Shown piece after piece: positions 54,294-62,467 of a stretch of DNA of 64,000 nucleotides. Within the stretch, counting starts at the first letter, position 1. Every line of letters begins with the position of its first letter. The stretch is taken from NCBI RefSeq assembly GCF_000467185.1, contig NZ_BATM01000020.1:62001-126000 (forward strand). The letters run 5' to 3'. The notes under the pieces are model-generated. The model searched no databases. It had not been told where the DNA came from and was given only the letters and a program-made list of their open reading frames with translations. A program made the translations under genes and the position numbers. Source of the DNA: Vibrio ezurae NBRC 102218. GTDB lineage: Bacteria; Pseudomonadota; Gammaproteobacteria; Enterobacterales; Vibrionaceae.

Positions 54294-55088
54294 TTAGGCT
54301 TTTAATCTAGATGTATACTGTCTATTTAATTGGTGATTGATGAGTTTTTTATAGGTGATGATAATTTCATTGGAAATGTCACTAGTATCTTGATACATGC
54401 GTAGTGCAGAAAGAGTAGTATCTTTGACTAAGTATTGAGTCGATTTTTCTAGCTGATGGATAGCTTGCTGCAGATTTTGGTTGCTATCATCGGTGATATC
54501 TTGGCAACGCTTTACTTTATTGAGTAGGTTGTTTGCTCGTCCTAATAATAGTTTAGGATTGCGTAATCCGTGTTCTATAACCGATCCAATGCAGATACGA
54601 TACTGAGTAAGCGCATCAATGGTGTCTAATATGCTTTGCCATTGAGCATGGTATTCTTTCATGCATAAATCATCCGTATTGATGCTTCGCAGTACCGCAC
54701 TATCACAACAAAAAATCAACAAACGGATAGCTTGCCCATGAATAACAAGCTGTTTAGAAAATGCTAACGGTTCATCATCTTGACTAAGTGTTGCAAGCCT
54801 AGTAGATAAAATCCGCCTTTCCGCACGACTTCCTAAATACGGGTAGTTAAGAATATTATCACTCATATTGTTGAGCTGCTGTTTTACGCTATTCATCCTA
54901 CTACGGTTCATTTTTTCACAGGCTAATTTTTTATAGGTATAGGAGCGATGCAAGCGCACAACATCTATCGCATCCAATACGAAATCTATACTTTGCTTTC
55001 CCTGCTGCAAAGATGATTTAAACGGTGAGGCAAGACTTTGCGTGAACTTAGACTGCTTTGCTAGAAACATACGGCTTGATATATCCAT
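54294..55088 (-). CDS. uncharacterised helical protein
   Basis: This 264-residue protein has no signal peptide and no membrane segment. Composition and pattern predict an all-helical, possibly bundle-forming cytosolic protein; the part LNYPYLGSRAERRILSTRLATLSQ is vaguely like helical nitrate/nitrite-sensing (NIT) domains, but not enough to call it. It has sound codon use and a full-length frame, convergent to the PL6 gene and divergent from the broken antiporter. Function unknown. Confidence 0.55.
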   Translation of the reverse strand: MDISSRMFLAKQSKFTQSLASPFKSSLQQGKQSIDFVLDAIDVVRLHRSYTYKKLACEKMNRSRMNSVKQQLNNMSDNILNYPYLGSRAERRILSTRLATLSQDDEPLAFSKQLVIHGQAIRLLIFCCDSAVLRSINTDDLCMKEYHAQWQSILDTIDALTQYRICIGSVIEHGLRNPKLLLGRANNLLNKVKRCQDITDDSNQNLQQAIHQLEKSTQYLVKDTTLSALRMYQDTSDISNEIIITYKKLINHQLNRQYTSRLKA

Positions 55089-55186
55089 AATCAGATCCTT
55101 CTATCTCAATATTTTCAGAATAATTAAAGCAAGTATGATGCCAATGGGTAAGTTGTTGTTTTTATGGAATAAATTTTCCTTCTTTT

Positions 55187-55203
55187 GGTGCCTGCCCTTA
55201 ATA
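55187..55203 (+). repeat. short dispersed repeat TGGTGCCTGCCCTTAAT
   Basis: Variant copy of GTGCCTGTCCTTAAAA. Confidence 0.5.
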
Positions 55204-55278
55204 TGTGAGCATTCTTGGTGCAGCTACTTTAGATATAGGGCAGACATGATTGTGAATATAAGACCTAGTACTTTCGTA

Positions 55279-55292
55279 GACTGTCCTTAAAA
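55279..55292 (+). repeat. short dispersed repeat GACTGTCCTTAAAA
   Basis: Copy with GACTGTCC, intermediate towards the sequences flanking the REP-type transposase gene. Confidence 0.58.
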
Positions 55293-55306
55293 CTGATGTT
55301 GGATTT

Positions 55307-55320
55307 AGTGCCTGTCCTAA
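55307..55320 (+). repeat. short dispersed repeat GTGCCTGTCCTAAA
   Basis: Third copy upstream of the antiporter pseudogene. Confidence 0.5.
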
Positions 55321-55443
55321 ATGCGAAATAGGTAATTTGGGGTAGTGTTGGGATTGGTTTCTTCAAATATCGTATAAGATAAATGGTATTAGGCTTTGAA
55401 TCGACTAAGGTTTTTAAAGGTATTTTAAAAGTACAGAGTCATT

Positions 55444-57252
55444 ATGCACGAAGATTGGGCTGCGCTGGGTATTGCAACAATAGGCATTGTCGGTTTGGGG
55501 TGCCAATGGTTAGCTTGGAGGTTAAAACTACCTGCTATCCTATTTTTACTTTTGGCTGGGATAGTTGCAGGCCCATTGACTGGATGGTTTCAACCTCAGC
55601 AAGTGATTGGCGAACACTTTTTTGCTTTAGTGTCATTGGCGGTTGCTGTTATTTTATTTGAGGGTAGCTTAACGCTCAAATTTTCTGAAATAAAAGGTGT
55701 GACCAATACAGTATGGTCGATTGTATCCATTGGTGCTTTGATCTCATGGGCTATAACCAGTATTGCCACTCATCACCTATTAGGTTTTGATTGGCCATTA
55801 GCATTGATGTTTGGAGGGCTCACTGTCGTCACTGGACCAACGGTTATTGTCCCTTTATTACGAACCGTTCGTCCTACCTCTCGCTTGTCCAATATTCTTC
55901 GTTGGGAGGGGATCTTAATTGATCCGTTAGGTGCTCTATTTGTTGTAATGATTTACGAGTTTCTGATTTCAAGCAATTCGTCTCAAAGTTTTGAAGTCTT
56001 TGGTATTATTTTGGTTATTGGATTTGGTTTGGGTATTGCTGCTGGAGCGACGATAGCTGAGCTTCTCAGACGACGATAGTTACCTGAATATTTGCAACCT
56101 TTTGCGGTATTGACGATCGTGCTGGCGGTATTTGCGGTCTCTAACTACCTAGAGTCTGAATCTGGACTTTTAACGGTCACCGTAATGGGAATATGGCTAG
56201 CAAATGCTCGAGACGTCAACATTCAGGCTATTTTGCACTTCAAAGAACATCTTACTGTTATGTTCATTACTGGTTTATTTATTTTGCTTGCTGCACGTAT
56301 CGATCTTGAGGATTTTCATGCTTTGGGATGGAGTGCCATAGTATTATTTATGGTCATCCAATTGTTTTCGCGACCGTTGTCGATTTTGATTTCGACGGCC
56401 CGTAGTCGTTTACACTTTAAAGAGAAACTATTCTTAGCATGGGTCGCGCCTAGAGGTATTGTTGCCGCATCTGTTTCTGCGTTGTTTGCAATCAAGCTGT
56501 ATGAATTTGGGATTGATGAGGCTAAGTTATTAGTCCCTTTAGTGTTTATGGTGATTATTGGGACTGTGGTATTACAAAGTGCAACAGCTAGACCTTTAGC
56601 CAATTTTCTGGGAGTTGCTGAGCGTTCACCAAAAGGCTTTTTAGTTGTTGGAGCGAATGATGTTGCTCGTGTTGTTGCTCGTGTTGTTGCTTTAGCACTT
56701 GCCAAATATGATTTAAGAGTAGTGGTGACTGACTCAAACTGGGACTACATTAGCCAAGCTAAAATGTCTGGCTTAGAGTTCTATTATGGTAATCCTACAT
56801 CTAGCCATGCAGACGAATACTTGGATTTGATAGGGGTTGGGCATGTTGTAGCGCTAAGTCCTGATAAACATTTTAATATTATGGCCTGTATGCAGTATTT
56901 GTCTGATTTTGGAGAAAATAAAGTCTTTTGCCTCAAAGATTTAAAAGGAGACGATACGGATAAGCATGCAGTAAGCAAAGGATCTTTTGGCCAGATTTTG
57001 TTTGAAGGTAAACACAGTTTTAAAAAACTGGCGAGTTTAATCAATCAAGGTGCCGAAGTTAAACATACCACTTTGACAGATACTTTTACTTATCAAGATT
57101 ACTTACATCAATACCAAGACACATTGTTACAGCCACTTTTTGTAGTGACTGTCCTTAAAAGAATACACATGGTAAGCGATCATACTTTATTGTTTCCTCA
57201 GCCAGGAGAAACGGTTGTATCATTGGTACGTAATCAGAAATCGGTGCCTTAA
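55444..57252 (+). pseudogene. cation/proton antiporter (NhaP/KefB-type with TrkA-N domain), interrupted by in-frame TAG
   Basis: Positions 55444-56079 encode membrane helices (LPAILFLLLAGIVAGPLTGW, GGLTVVTGPTVIVPLLRTVRP) and end at TAG after ELLRRR. The same frame continues at once (LPEYLQPFAVLTIVL) through the remaining helices and a TrkA-N-like nucleotide-binding domain to 57252, so the ancestral protein had about 602 residues. A single base change (for example TGG or CAG to TAG) explains the break. A 12-bp tandem duplication near 56660-56690 adds four residues (VARVVARVVA) in the Rossmann glycine region, a second sign of decay. An alternative is suppression or two-part translation. Confidence 0.85.
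57145..57161 (+). repeat. dispersed-repeat match inside antiporter reading frame
   Basis: GTGACTGTCCTTAAAAG matches the intergenic repeats over 14-15 bases and encodes VTVLKR-type residues near the C-terminus. It may be chance or a repeat captured in the pseudogene. Confidence 0.4.
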
Positions 57253-57399
57253 CGTGTTGCAATATTGCTATTACCGATGGAGTCCCGTCTTATATTGTGG
57301 ACTATTTTATCCATAATGATTGGTGTGAATACCTCTTTTAGAAAGATAAGCAACTTCGTAGTATATACGCAATCGACAACGCTTATGAGGAAATTCTAT

Positions 57400-58059
57400 A
57401 TGTCGCATCCAATTATTAAAGATCTAAACAGCCGTTATACTGCTAAAAAATACGACGCGAATAAACGTATTTCAGCTGAAGACATGGAAGTACTAAAAGA
57501 AGCCATTCGTTTATCTGCATCTTCAATTAATTCACAACCTTGGAAGTTCGTTGTGATTGAAAGTGAAGCGGCAAAACAGCGTTTTCACGATACTTTCGCA
57601 AATATGCATCAATTTAATCAGCCACATGCGAAAGAAGCATCACATATCATTTTATTTGCGCATAACCCTAAATATACCAAAGATGATTATCGCAAAGTAG
57701 TGGATGTAGAAGTGAGCTCAGGACACCTTCCTGCTGACATGTATGACACTATGCTAAATGGTGCATTTGGTTTTGTTGACTTAAATACTGACGAAACGGG
57801 CTTTAATGGCAGTTGGACTAAAGCTCAAACGTATATTGCAATAGGAAATACTCTACATACATTAGCTCGTATGGGCATTGCTTCTACGCCTATGGAAGGT
57901 GTTGATTCAAAGCTTATTGGTGAAATATTTTCAGAAGAACTGGGTGACTATCAATGTGATTTTGCATTGGCTATTGGTTATCATTTAGATGGTGAAGATT
58001 ACAACTATGGAAAACCTAAAGCACGTTTAGCAAGTGAAGATGTGATCACTGTTATTTAA
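57400..58059 (+). CDS. NAD(P)H nitroreductase / flavin reductase (NfsB, FRase I-like)
   Basis: This 219-residue FMN enzyme starts at the ATG at 57400, preceded by GAGGAA; the frame is open to 57265 but that extension is not conserved. Family features are LNSRYTAKKYDANKRIS, the FMN-binding SASSINSQPWKFVVIES, FANMHQFNQPHAKEASHIILF and GIASTPMEGVDSKLIGEIF, strongly like V. fischeri FRase I. It reduces flavins, nitroaromatics or quinones with NAD(P)H in the cytosol. It is a single-gene unit with a terminator. Confidence 0.92.
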   Translation: MSHPIIKDLNSRYTAKKYDANKRISAEDMEVLKEAIRLSASSINSQPWKFVVIESEAAKQRFHDTFANMHQFNQPHAKEASHIILFAHNPKYTKDDYRKVVDVEVSSGHLPADMYDTMLNGAFGFVDLNTDETGFNGSWTKAQTYIAIGNTLHTLARMGIASTPMEGVDSKLIGEIFSEELGDYQCDFALAIGYHLDGEDYNYGKPKARLASEDVITVI

Positions 58060-58084
58060 TATTAATACTGCTGGTAGTGAATAT

Positions 58085-58114
58085 GTCCTCAGGCGTTAGC
58101 CTTGAGGACTTTTT
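58085..58114 (+). terminator. terminator of the nitroreductase gene
   Basis: GTCCTCAGGC (58085-58094) pairs with GCCTTGAGGAC (58099-58109) with one bulge, then TTTTT. Confidence 0.82.
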
Positions 58115-58136
58115 CATATTAGAGGCAACACTTTTA

Positions 58137-58184
58137 TTGAGGGGACAGTCTTTGATTTATATAAGTTGAAGGGACTGTCCTCAA
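58137..58184. repeat. REP-like inverted pair near the tyrosine transposase
   Basis: TTGAGGGGACAGTC (58137-58150) and GACTGTCCTCAA (58173-58184) are inverted copies about 22 bp apart, giving a BIME-like unit. The same GACTGTCCTC core occurs at 60309-60319 on the far side of the transposase gene. Confidence 0.65.
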
Positions 58185-58256
58185 TTTCGCTTAATTTTGA
58201 TTTTTGTGAACTTAAATCGGAAGCCTTTAGAATAAGGTATTTAAATAAAAAGCATA

Positions 58257-58267
58257 TTGTATTACAA
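58257..58267. promoter_or_regulatory. operator-like palindrome TTGTATTACAA upstream of the SDR gene
   Basis: Perfect palindrome (ATTGTATTACAAT, 6+1+6), overlapping a possible -10 box TACAAT (58263-58268). It ties the SDR gene to the alginate regulon though it is 3.8 kb past the PL6 gene. Confidence 0.65.
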
Positions 58268-58279
58268 TTATGTGAGTTG

Positions 58280-58289
58280 CTAGAAGGGT
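58280..58289 (+). promoter_or_regulatory. leader segment complementary to the predicted sRNA loop
   Basis: CTAGAAGGGT is the exact reverse complement of ACCCTTCTAG at 47833-47842 (the hairpin loop of the predicted sRNA); a G-U pair and one further base extend it to 12. It lies near the predicted 5' end of the SDR mRNA. Confidence 0.45.
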
Positions 58290-58375
58290 GTTGAGTTAGC
58301 TTAGATATTTGTACCTAACTATTTGAAAACTAATCCTTTTAGTGAAGCCTAAAATTAAACAAAGAGAACATCAAT

Positions 58376-59131
58376 ATGTCTAATAAAGTAGCATTTATCT
58401 CAGGCGCAACTGGAGGCATTGGCTTCCAAGTTGCAAAACGTCTTGGTCAAGATGGATACACAGTTATTCTTAATGGTATCGAAGATGACAAAGGCGCTGA
58501 GCGTCTAGTTGAACTTAAAGAAGCTGGTATTGAAGCTGAGTACTACGGTTTTGACGTAACTGATGAGCATGCAGTAACAGCTAACATCAATGCTATTGGC
58601 GAAAAATACGGTCAAATCGACGTTGTAGTAAACAACGCTGGTGGCCTAGGTGGTCGTAGCCCAATCGAAGGCATGGAAACTGATTTCTTCCGTAAAGTAA
58701 TGGCTCTTAACCTTGATAGCGCGTTCTTCGTATCTCGTGCTGCAATTCCATTCTTGAAGAAGTCTGATAATGCATCAATCATCAACTTCACATCAAACGC
58801 TGCTTGGAATGCTGGTGGACCAGGTGCTGGTATCTACGGTACTTCTAAAGCTGCAGTACACACTCTAACACGTGCACTAGCTAAAGAACTTGCTCCTGCG
58901 AACATTCGTGTTAATGCAGTATCTCCTGGCACTATCGATACTCCTTTCCACGCGCAAATTAAAGCAACTAAGCCTGAAGTCTTCGCTTCTTGGGCTAACA
59001 GCATCATGCTAGGTCGTCTAGGTCAACCAGAAGAAGTTGCTTCTGCTATTTCGTTCCTAGTAAGCAAAGATGCTTCATTCATCACTGCTGAAACGCTACA
59101 AATTGGTGGTGGTCAAGCTCTAGGTATTTAA
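58376..59131 (+). CDS. SDR-family oxidoreductase, candidate DEH reductase
   Basis: This 251-residue short-chain dehydrogenase has the cofactor motif SGATGGIGF, the NNAGG segment, the catalytic Ser in INFTSNAAW, YxxxK in YGTSKAA and SPGTIDTPF. SDR enzymes such as Sphingomonas A1-R reduce 4-deoxy-L-erythro-5-hexoseulose uronate (DEH) to KDG, the step otherwise missing between KdgF and KdgK here. Its promoter carries the same operator palindrome as the alginate transporters, and the codon use is of the highly expressed type. Other substrates are possible; the assignment is contextual. Confidence 0.8.
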   Translation: MSNKVAFISGATGGIGFQVAKRLGQDGYTVILNGIEDDKGAERLVELKEAGIEAEYYGFDVTDEHAVTANINAIGEKYGQIDVVVNNAGGLGGRSPIEGMETDFFRKVMALNLDSAFFVSRAAIPFLKKSDNASIINFTSNAAWNAGGPGAGIYGTSKAAVHTLTRALAKELAPANIRVNAVSPGTIDTPFHAQIKATKPEVFASWANSIMLGRLGQPEEVASAISFLVSKDASFITAETLQIGGGQALGI

Positions 59132-59159
59132 TGCCACATTAGTGCTTGAATGAACGTAA

Positions 59160-59193
59160 ACGGCAGGTCTCAAATGAGGTCTGCTGTTTTTGT
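59160..59193 (+). terminator. terminator of the SDR gene
   Basis: GCAGGTCTC (59163-59171) pairs with GAGGTCTGC (59176-59184) with two G-U pairs, then TGTTTTTGTTTG. Confidence 0.72.
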
Positions 59194-59199
59194 TTGTGC

Positions 59200-60168
59200 T
59201 CAATTTAACCAATACATGTGTATTTTTGATTTTCCCAAAAGAAGCTTTGCCTTCTTTGTCTCATAAAGTCTCTCGCTAATCGCAGTTGCCTTGTTATGTC
59301 CTAAGTGAGTACAGACCTTAAGCCAATTTTGTTGTTTAAACTTCAGTCTATGTAAAATATGAGGCAGTTGGATATTTAGTGAAGTTTTGCCATTTCTAAA
59401 CTCTCGTGCTGTCCAGTCAACGAGCTCAATGTATTCCCATAAACCAAAAGGAATAGAGCTCTCATCTTCTTGGTTTCCTTGTTTATTGAAGGGTAATAGA
59501 TAAGTTGGTGTATTCTCATTTTGCTCTAAGGCATTCAGCCTAGCTTTGAACGAAGTGAATTCGGAATTTTCAGGTGTTTGTGCCATACCAGCTCTGACTG
59601 GATTTAGGTCTACGTACGCCATAGCAGACAAAAGGGCCGAATGATCCAATAATGCCTGACTTTTAAATCTACTTTCCCAGAAATGTCCTTTGCAATTATC
59701 TTCTTTGTTTGCTCTACAGGAAATTTCAAAGTTTAGTTCTTTCATAAACCAACTAAGATCCCACAGCCGCGATCGCCATATTTCTATTATTTTATGGCAT
59801 TTTATTTCTTCAGATTTGTGAGTTAATTCTTTCTTTAGCCAACGTTTTATTAATAAAGGCAGTTTGTGCTCAAGGGCCCACCTTTCTACTACTTCATTTT
59901 GTGACAAAGCTAATGCTTTGTTTTTATTGATATATAGAACAAGGTGATAGTGATTACTCATAATTGCGTAAGCACAAATATCGATACAATAGCTATAGGA
60001 AAGGGAGATAAGTTTTTGTTCTACCCACTGTTTTCTGTGGTCGTAACAAGTATGGGTTTCGTAATCGTGGCCGCACAGATAGCTTTGGCGGACGCAGCGA
60101 GATACGCAGTGGTAATAAGGAGTAGCATCAACGGATACAAGTTGTTTACGTGCGGTAGTCATAACCAT
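59200..60168 (-). CDS. REP-associated tyrosine transposase (RAYT, Y1_Tnp/HUH)
   Basis: This 322-residue protein belongs to the Y1 transposase (IS200-like) superfamily: YYHCVSRCVRQSYLCG near the N-terminus, HUH motif MSNHYHLVLYI with two metal-binding histidines, and GHFWESRFKSQALLD plus MAYVDLNPVRAG with the catalytic tyrosine. RAYTs are single-copy domesticated transposases linked to REP palindromes. This gene lies between GACTGTCC-type palindromes on both sides (58137-58184 and 60307-60319) and lacks IS-type ends. It may process the related short repeats scattered through the window. Confidence 0.88.
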   Translation of the reverse strand: MVMTTARKQLVSVDATPYYHCVSRCVRQSYLCGHDYETHTCYDHRKQWVEQKLISLSYSYCIDICAYAIMSNHYHLVLYINKNKALALSQNEVVERWALEHKLPLLIKRWLKKELTHKSEEIKCHKIIEIWRSRLWDLSWFMKELNFEISCRANKEDNCKGHFWESRFKSQALLDHSALLSAMAYVDLNPVRAGMAQTPENSEFTSFKARLNALEQNENTPTYLLPFNKQGNQEDESSIPFGLWEYIELVDWTAREFRNGKTSLNIQLPHILHRLKFKQQNWLKVCTHLGHNKATAISERLYETKKAKLLLGKSKIHMYWLN

Positions 60169-60306
60169 AGCTCTTTGGCATTAAATAAAATTAGATAGTG
60201 TTTATTTAGTTGCCAATTGGGAAAAGATCACTGAATTGGTAGGAAAACCATACTTAATTTAATACTTAGACTGGGAGTTAAACTAGGAGATGGGAGGTTT
60301 GCAAAT

Positions 60307-60319
60307 GAGGACTGTCCTC
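60307..60319. repeat. REP-like palindrome GAGGACTGTCCTC
   Basis: Perfect 6+1+6 palindrome upstream of the tyrosine transposase gene; a related GTGTGTCCTCGGA follows at 60377-60389. Confidence 0.65.
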
Positions 60320-60376
60320 GAATAACAGCTGCATTTATTCCTATTTTCAAAATAGTAAATTATAAAGCTAATTTGG

Positions 60377-60389
60377 TGTGTGTCCTCGG
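60377..60389 (+). repeat. short repeat GTGTGTCCTCGGA
   Basis: Joins the GTGTGTCC start of the 44-kb copies to the TGTCCTC form seen beside the transposase, linking the two groups. Confidence 0.5.
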
Positions 60390-60413
60390 AGCAGGTATGT
60401 CTACGAAGTAGAT

Positions 60414-60440
60414 AGCAGCCACTAAAGTTGAGTGGCTGCT
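60414..60440 (-). terminator. hairpin after nadE
   Basis: AGCAGCCACT (60414-60423) pairs perfectly with AGTGGCTGCT (60431-60440), 7-nt loop; the T run on the minus strand is poor. Confidence 0.55.
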
Positions 60441-60450
60441 TTGAGGGTGA

Positions 60451-61278
60451 TTAATCGTAGATTGTAGGAATTGGTAGGCGTTTATGCTGGGTGCGCATAT
60501 AGATATCGATAATGGTTTGTTTTGCTTCTTCACCTAAAGGTTTGCCTTCGAGGAAGTTATCGATATCGTCATATGTAACACTTAGTGCATCTTCATCAGC
60601 CTTTTGTGGATCGAGCTCTTCTAAATCTGCGGTTGGTACTTTATTCACTAGAAGTTCTGGTGCACCGAGTGTTTTAGCCAATTGGCGAACTTGGCGCTTG
60701 CTTAGACCGAATAGAGGGGCTAAGTCGCAGGCACCATCACCAAATTTTGTATAAAAACCTGTGATATTTTCAGCTGAATGATCAGTTCCTAAAACTAGAC
60801 CACCTACGAATCCGGCAATTTGGTATTGAGCAAGCATTCGTGCACGAGCTTTTAAATTCCCTTTAACGAAGTCAATTTTTTCTGCAGATTGAGGCATCAA
60901 ATCTGTGCTTTCTAGCGCTACAGTTGTTGCTGCATGTAATCCATCAACACCTGATGCGATGTTGACCGCAACTGAGTGGGTTGGTTTGATAAAGGAAAGG
61001 GCTAATTGCGCCTCGTCTTCATCTTGTTGCTCTCCATAAGGTAGGCGCACCGCAATAAATTGATAGTGTTCATCAAATTCTTGGTTGAGTTGATCGACGG
61101 CAACCTGTGCTAAGCGGCCACAAGTTGTTGAATCAACGCCGCCACTAATGCCAAGTACCACTGACTGGCAACCAGCTTCGCGCATTTTCTTCTTGATAAA
61201 GTTAACACGTCGCTCAATTTCAAAGTCAACGTCGATGCTTGGGAGTACGCGCATTTCTTGGCGAATTTTCTGTTCCAT
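60451..61278 (-). CDS. nadE: NH3-dependent NAD+ synthetase
   Basis: This 275-residue enzyme makes NAD+ from deamido-NAD+, ATP and ammonia. It has the PP-loop [13 protein letters not shown], the segments [33 protein letters not shown] and [28 protein letters not shown] typical of the bacterial ammonia-dependent form, with no glutaminase domain. It is divergent from an NMN/NaMN adenylyltransferase-like gene, joining two consecutive steps of NAD synthesis. Confidence 0.95.
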   Translation of the reverse strand: MEQKIRQEMRVLPSIDVDFEIERRVNFIKKKMREAGCQSVVLGISGGVDSTTCGRLAQVAVDQLNQEFDEHYQFIAVRLPYGEQQDEDEAQLALSFIKPTHSVAVNIASGVDGLHAATTVALESTDLMPQSAEKIDFVKGNLKARARMLAQYQIAGFVGGLVLGTDHSAENITGFYTKFGDGACDLAPLFGLSKRQVRQLAKTLGAPELLVNKVPTADLEELDPQKADEDALSVTYDDIDNFLEGKPLGEEAKQTIIDIYMRTQHKRLPIPTIYD

Positions 61279-61372
61279 TGATTAAATGTCCTAAATATTT
61301 ACAGGCAACTTTTGATATCATATTGCAAATTCCGATTTAGCTCAATTTTCCAAACTATTGAGGGCAATAATA

Positions 61373-61897
61373 ATGAACAAAATAGCGGTATTTGGCAGTG
61401 CCTTCAATCCTCCTAGCTATGGTCACCTCAGTGTTATCGAGCGCTTGTCTCACTTTGACCAAGTGTTATTAGTTCCGAGTATCGCACATGCATGGGGAAA
61501 GCCGATGTTAGAGTACTCAGAGCGTTGCACTATGATTGAAGGTTTCATTAGTGATATCGCCTGCCACAATGTTGCCCTGTCACGTATTGAACAGGAAATT
61601 AAAGCAGAGCAAGAGGGGAGTATTACTACTTTTCAGGTTTTGACAGCGCTACAAGACGATAATCCAGATACTGAGCTGACTTTTGTGATGGGACCGGACA
61701 ATTTATTTAATTTTGCAAAATTTGATAAAGCAAAAGAGATAATGAAGCAGTGGAATGTACTTGCTTGTCCAGAAACAGTAGCAATACGTAGTACTGAAAT
61801 ACGAGAGAAACTTGCACAACATCAAGATATTAACCATTTAACGACTAAAAGCGTCGTTAAAATATTGCAAAATCAACACTTCTACCGCACAATTTAA
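61373..61897 (+). CDS. nadD: nicotinate-nucleotide adenylyltransferase-like protein
   Basis: This 174-residue nucleotidyltransferase starts at the ATG at 61373 with GAGGG upstream. It has the class signature GSAFNPPSYGHLSVIE, where the first His of HxGH is Ser, and the C-terminal IRSTEIREKL corresponding to the ISSTxIR ATP-binding motif. MGPDNLFNFAKF matches the NadD family. It probably forms deamido-NAD+, the substrate of the NadE encoded divergently. It is shorter than E. coli NadD (213 aa) and may be a second, specialised copy. Confidence 0.78.
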   Translation: MNKIAVFGSAFNPPSYGHLSVIERLSHFDQVLLVPSIAHAWGKPMLEYSERCTMIEGFISDIACHNVALSRIEQEIKAEQEGSITTFQVLTALQDDNPDTELTFVMGPDNLFNFAKFDKAKEIMKQWNVLACPETVAIRSTEIREKLAQHQDINHLTTKSVVKILQNQHFYRTI

Positions 61898-61941
61898 CAT
61901 TACGTTGACAGATCTAGCATGGCAAGGGATAAGTGGATTAA

Positions 61942-62421
61942 GTGACACGACTCAATACGACAGTAGCACTGGTATGTGGCACTTTTATGGCAGGAGCCTC
62001 TGAGGCTTGTGTTTTTGATCGCGATCCAACGAGAACCGTTGTATTGGTTAATTCTACTTTGGAGCTATGTGACGACATTATCACTACAGTTGATGAACTG
62101 GTCGATGATCTATTAGTCACAACCCATTTAAAAGAAGAGTCAACAACGCTGGATTATTGGTCAAATTGGATGCTAAAAAACGTCGATGATCCTATTTTAA
62201 CTCAGCGTGTTGAAGAGAGCTTTTTTGGTCTTGGTGTATTTCGGCCTTATGAAATGACATCTAATGACGATGAGCTTTCGTATGAAGAGTGGATTAAGAC
62301 TTATGGTGTACAATTGAGTGTCGGTATCGGCGAAAAAGACAAACCTCGTGTGCGTCTAGACTATCAATGGCACGATCAGTTTGAAGATGTTTTTCATGTT
62401 CAATTTGAAGTCCCTTTTTAG
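61942..62421 (+). CDS. small exported protein of unknown function
   Basis: This 159-residue protein, starting at GTG 61942, has a plausible signal peptide (MTRLNTTVALVCGTFMAGASEA) and an acidic mature region with two cysteines (EACVFDR, LELCDD). The C-terminus alternates hydrophobic residues (VRLDYQWHDQFEDVFHVQFEVPF), hinting at a beta-structured periplasmic or outer-membrane-associated protein. It starts 44 bp after the nadD-like gene and is probably co-transcribed. No family recognised. Confidence 0.6.
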   Translation: MTRLNTTVALVCGTFMAGASEACVFDRDPTRTVVLVNSTLELCDDIITTVDELVDDLLVTTHLKEESTTLDYWSNWMLKNVDDPILTQRVEESFFGLGVFRPYEMTSNDDELSYEEWIKTYGVQLSVGIGEKDKPRVRLDYQWHDQFEDVFHVQFEVPF

Positions 62422-62467
62422 ACACTTTCCTCAAACTAATACCAATACTGCCATTGTTTGAAATAGG

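Larger units (their letters stand above)
55089..55443. other. intergenic region rich in short repeats
   Basis: Three copies of the dispersed element in about 130 bp (55187-55203, 55279-55292, 55307-55320), with an inverted partial copy (GGGCAGAC) at 55237-55244. Otherwise nothing recognised. Confidence 0.5.
58060..58375. other. intergenic region with REP-like pair and SDR promoter
   Basis: It contains the nitroreductase terminator, the inverted REP-like pair, the SDR operator and a leader of about 100 nt with the sRNA-complementary segment at 58280-58289. Confidence 0.55.

Noticed and set aside
56092..57252. Second antiporter ORF as an independent gene
   Set aside because: It continues in the same frame as the upstream ORF with no ribosome-binding site, so it is the 3' part of one interrupted gene.
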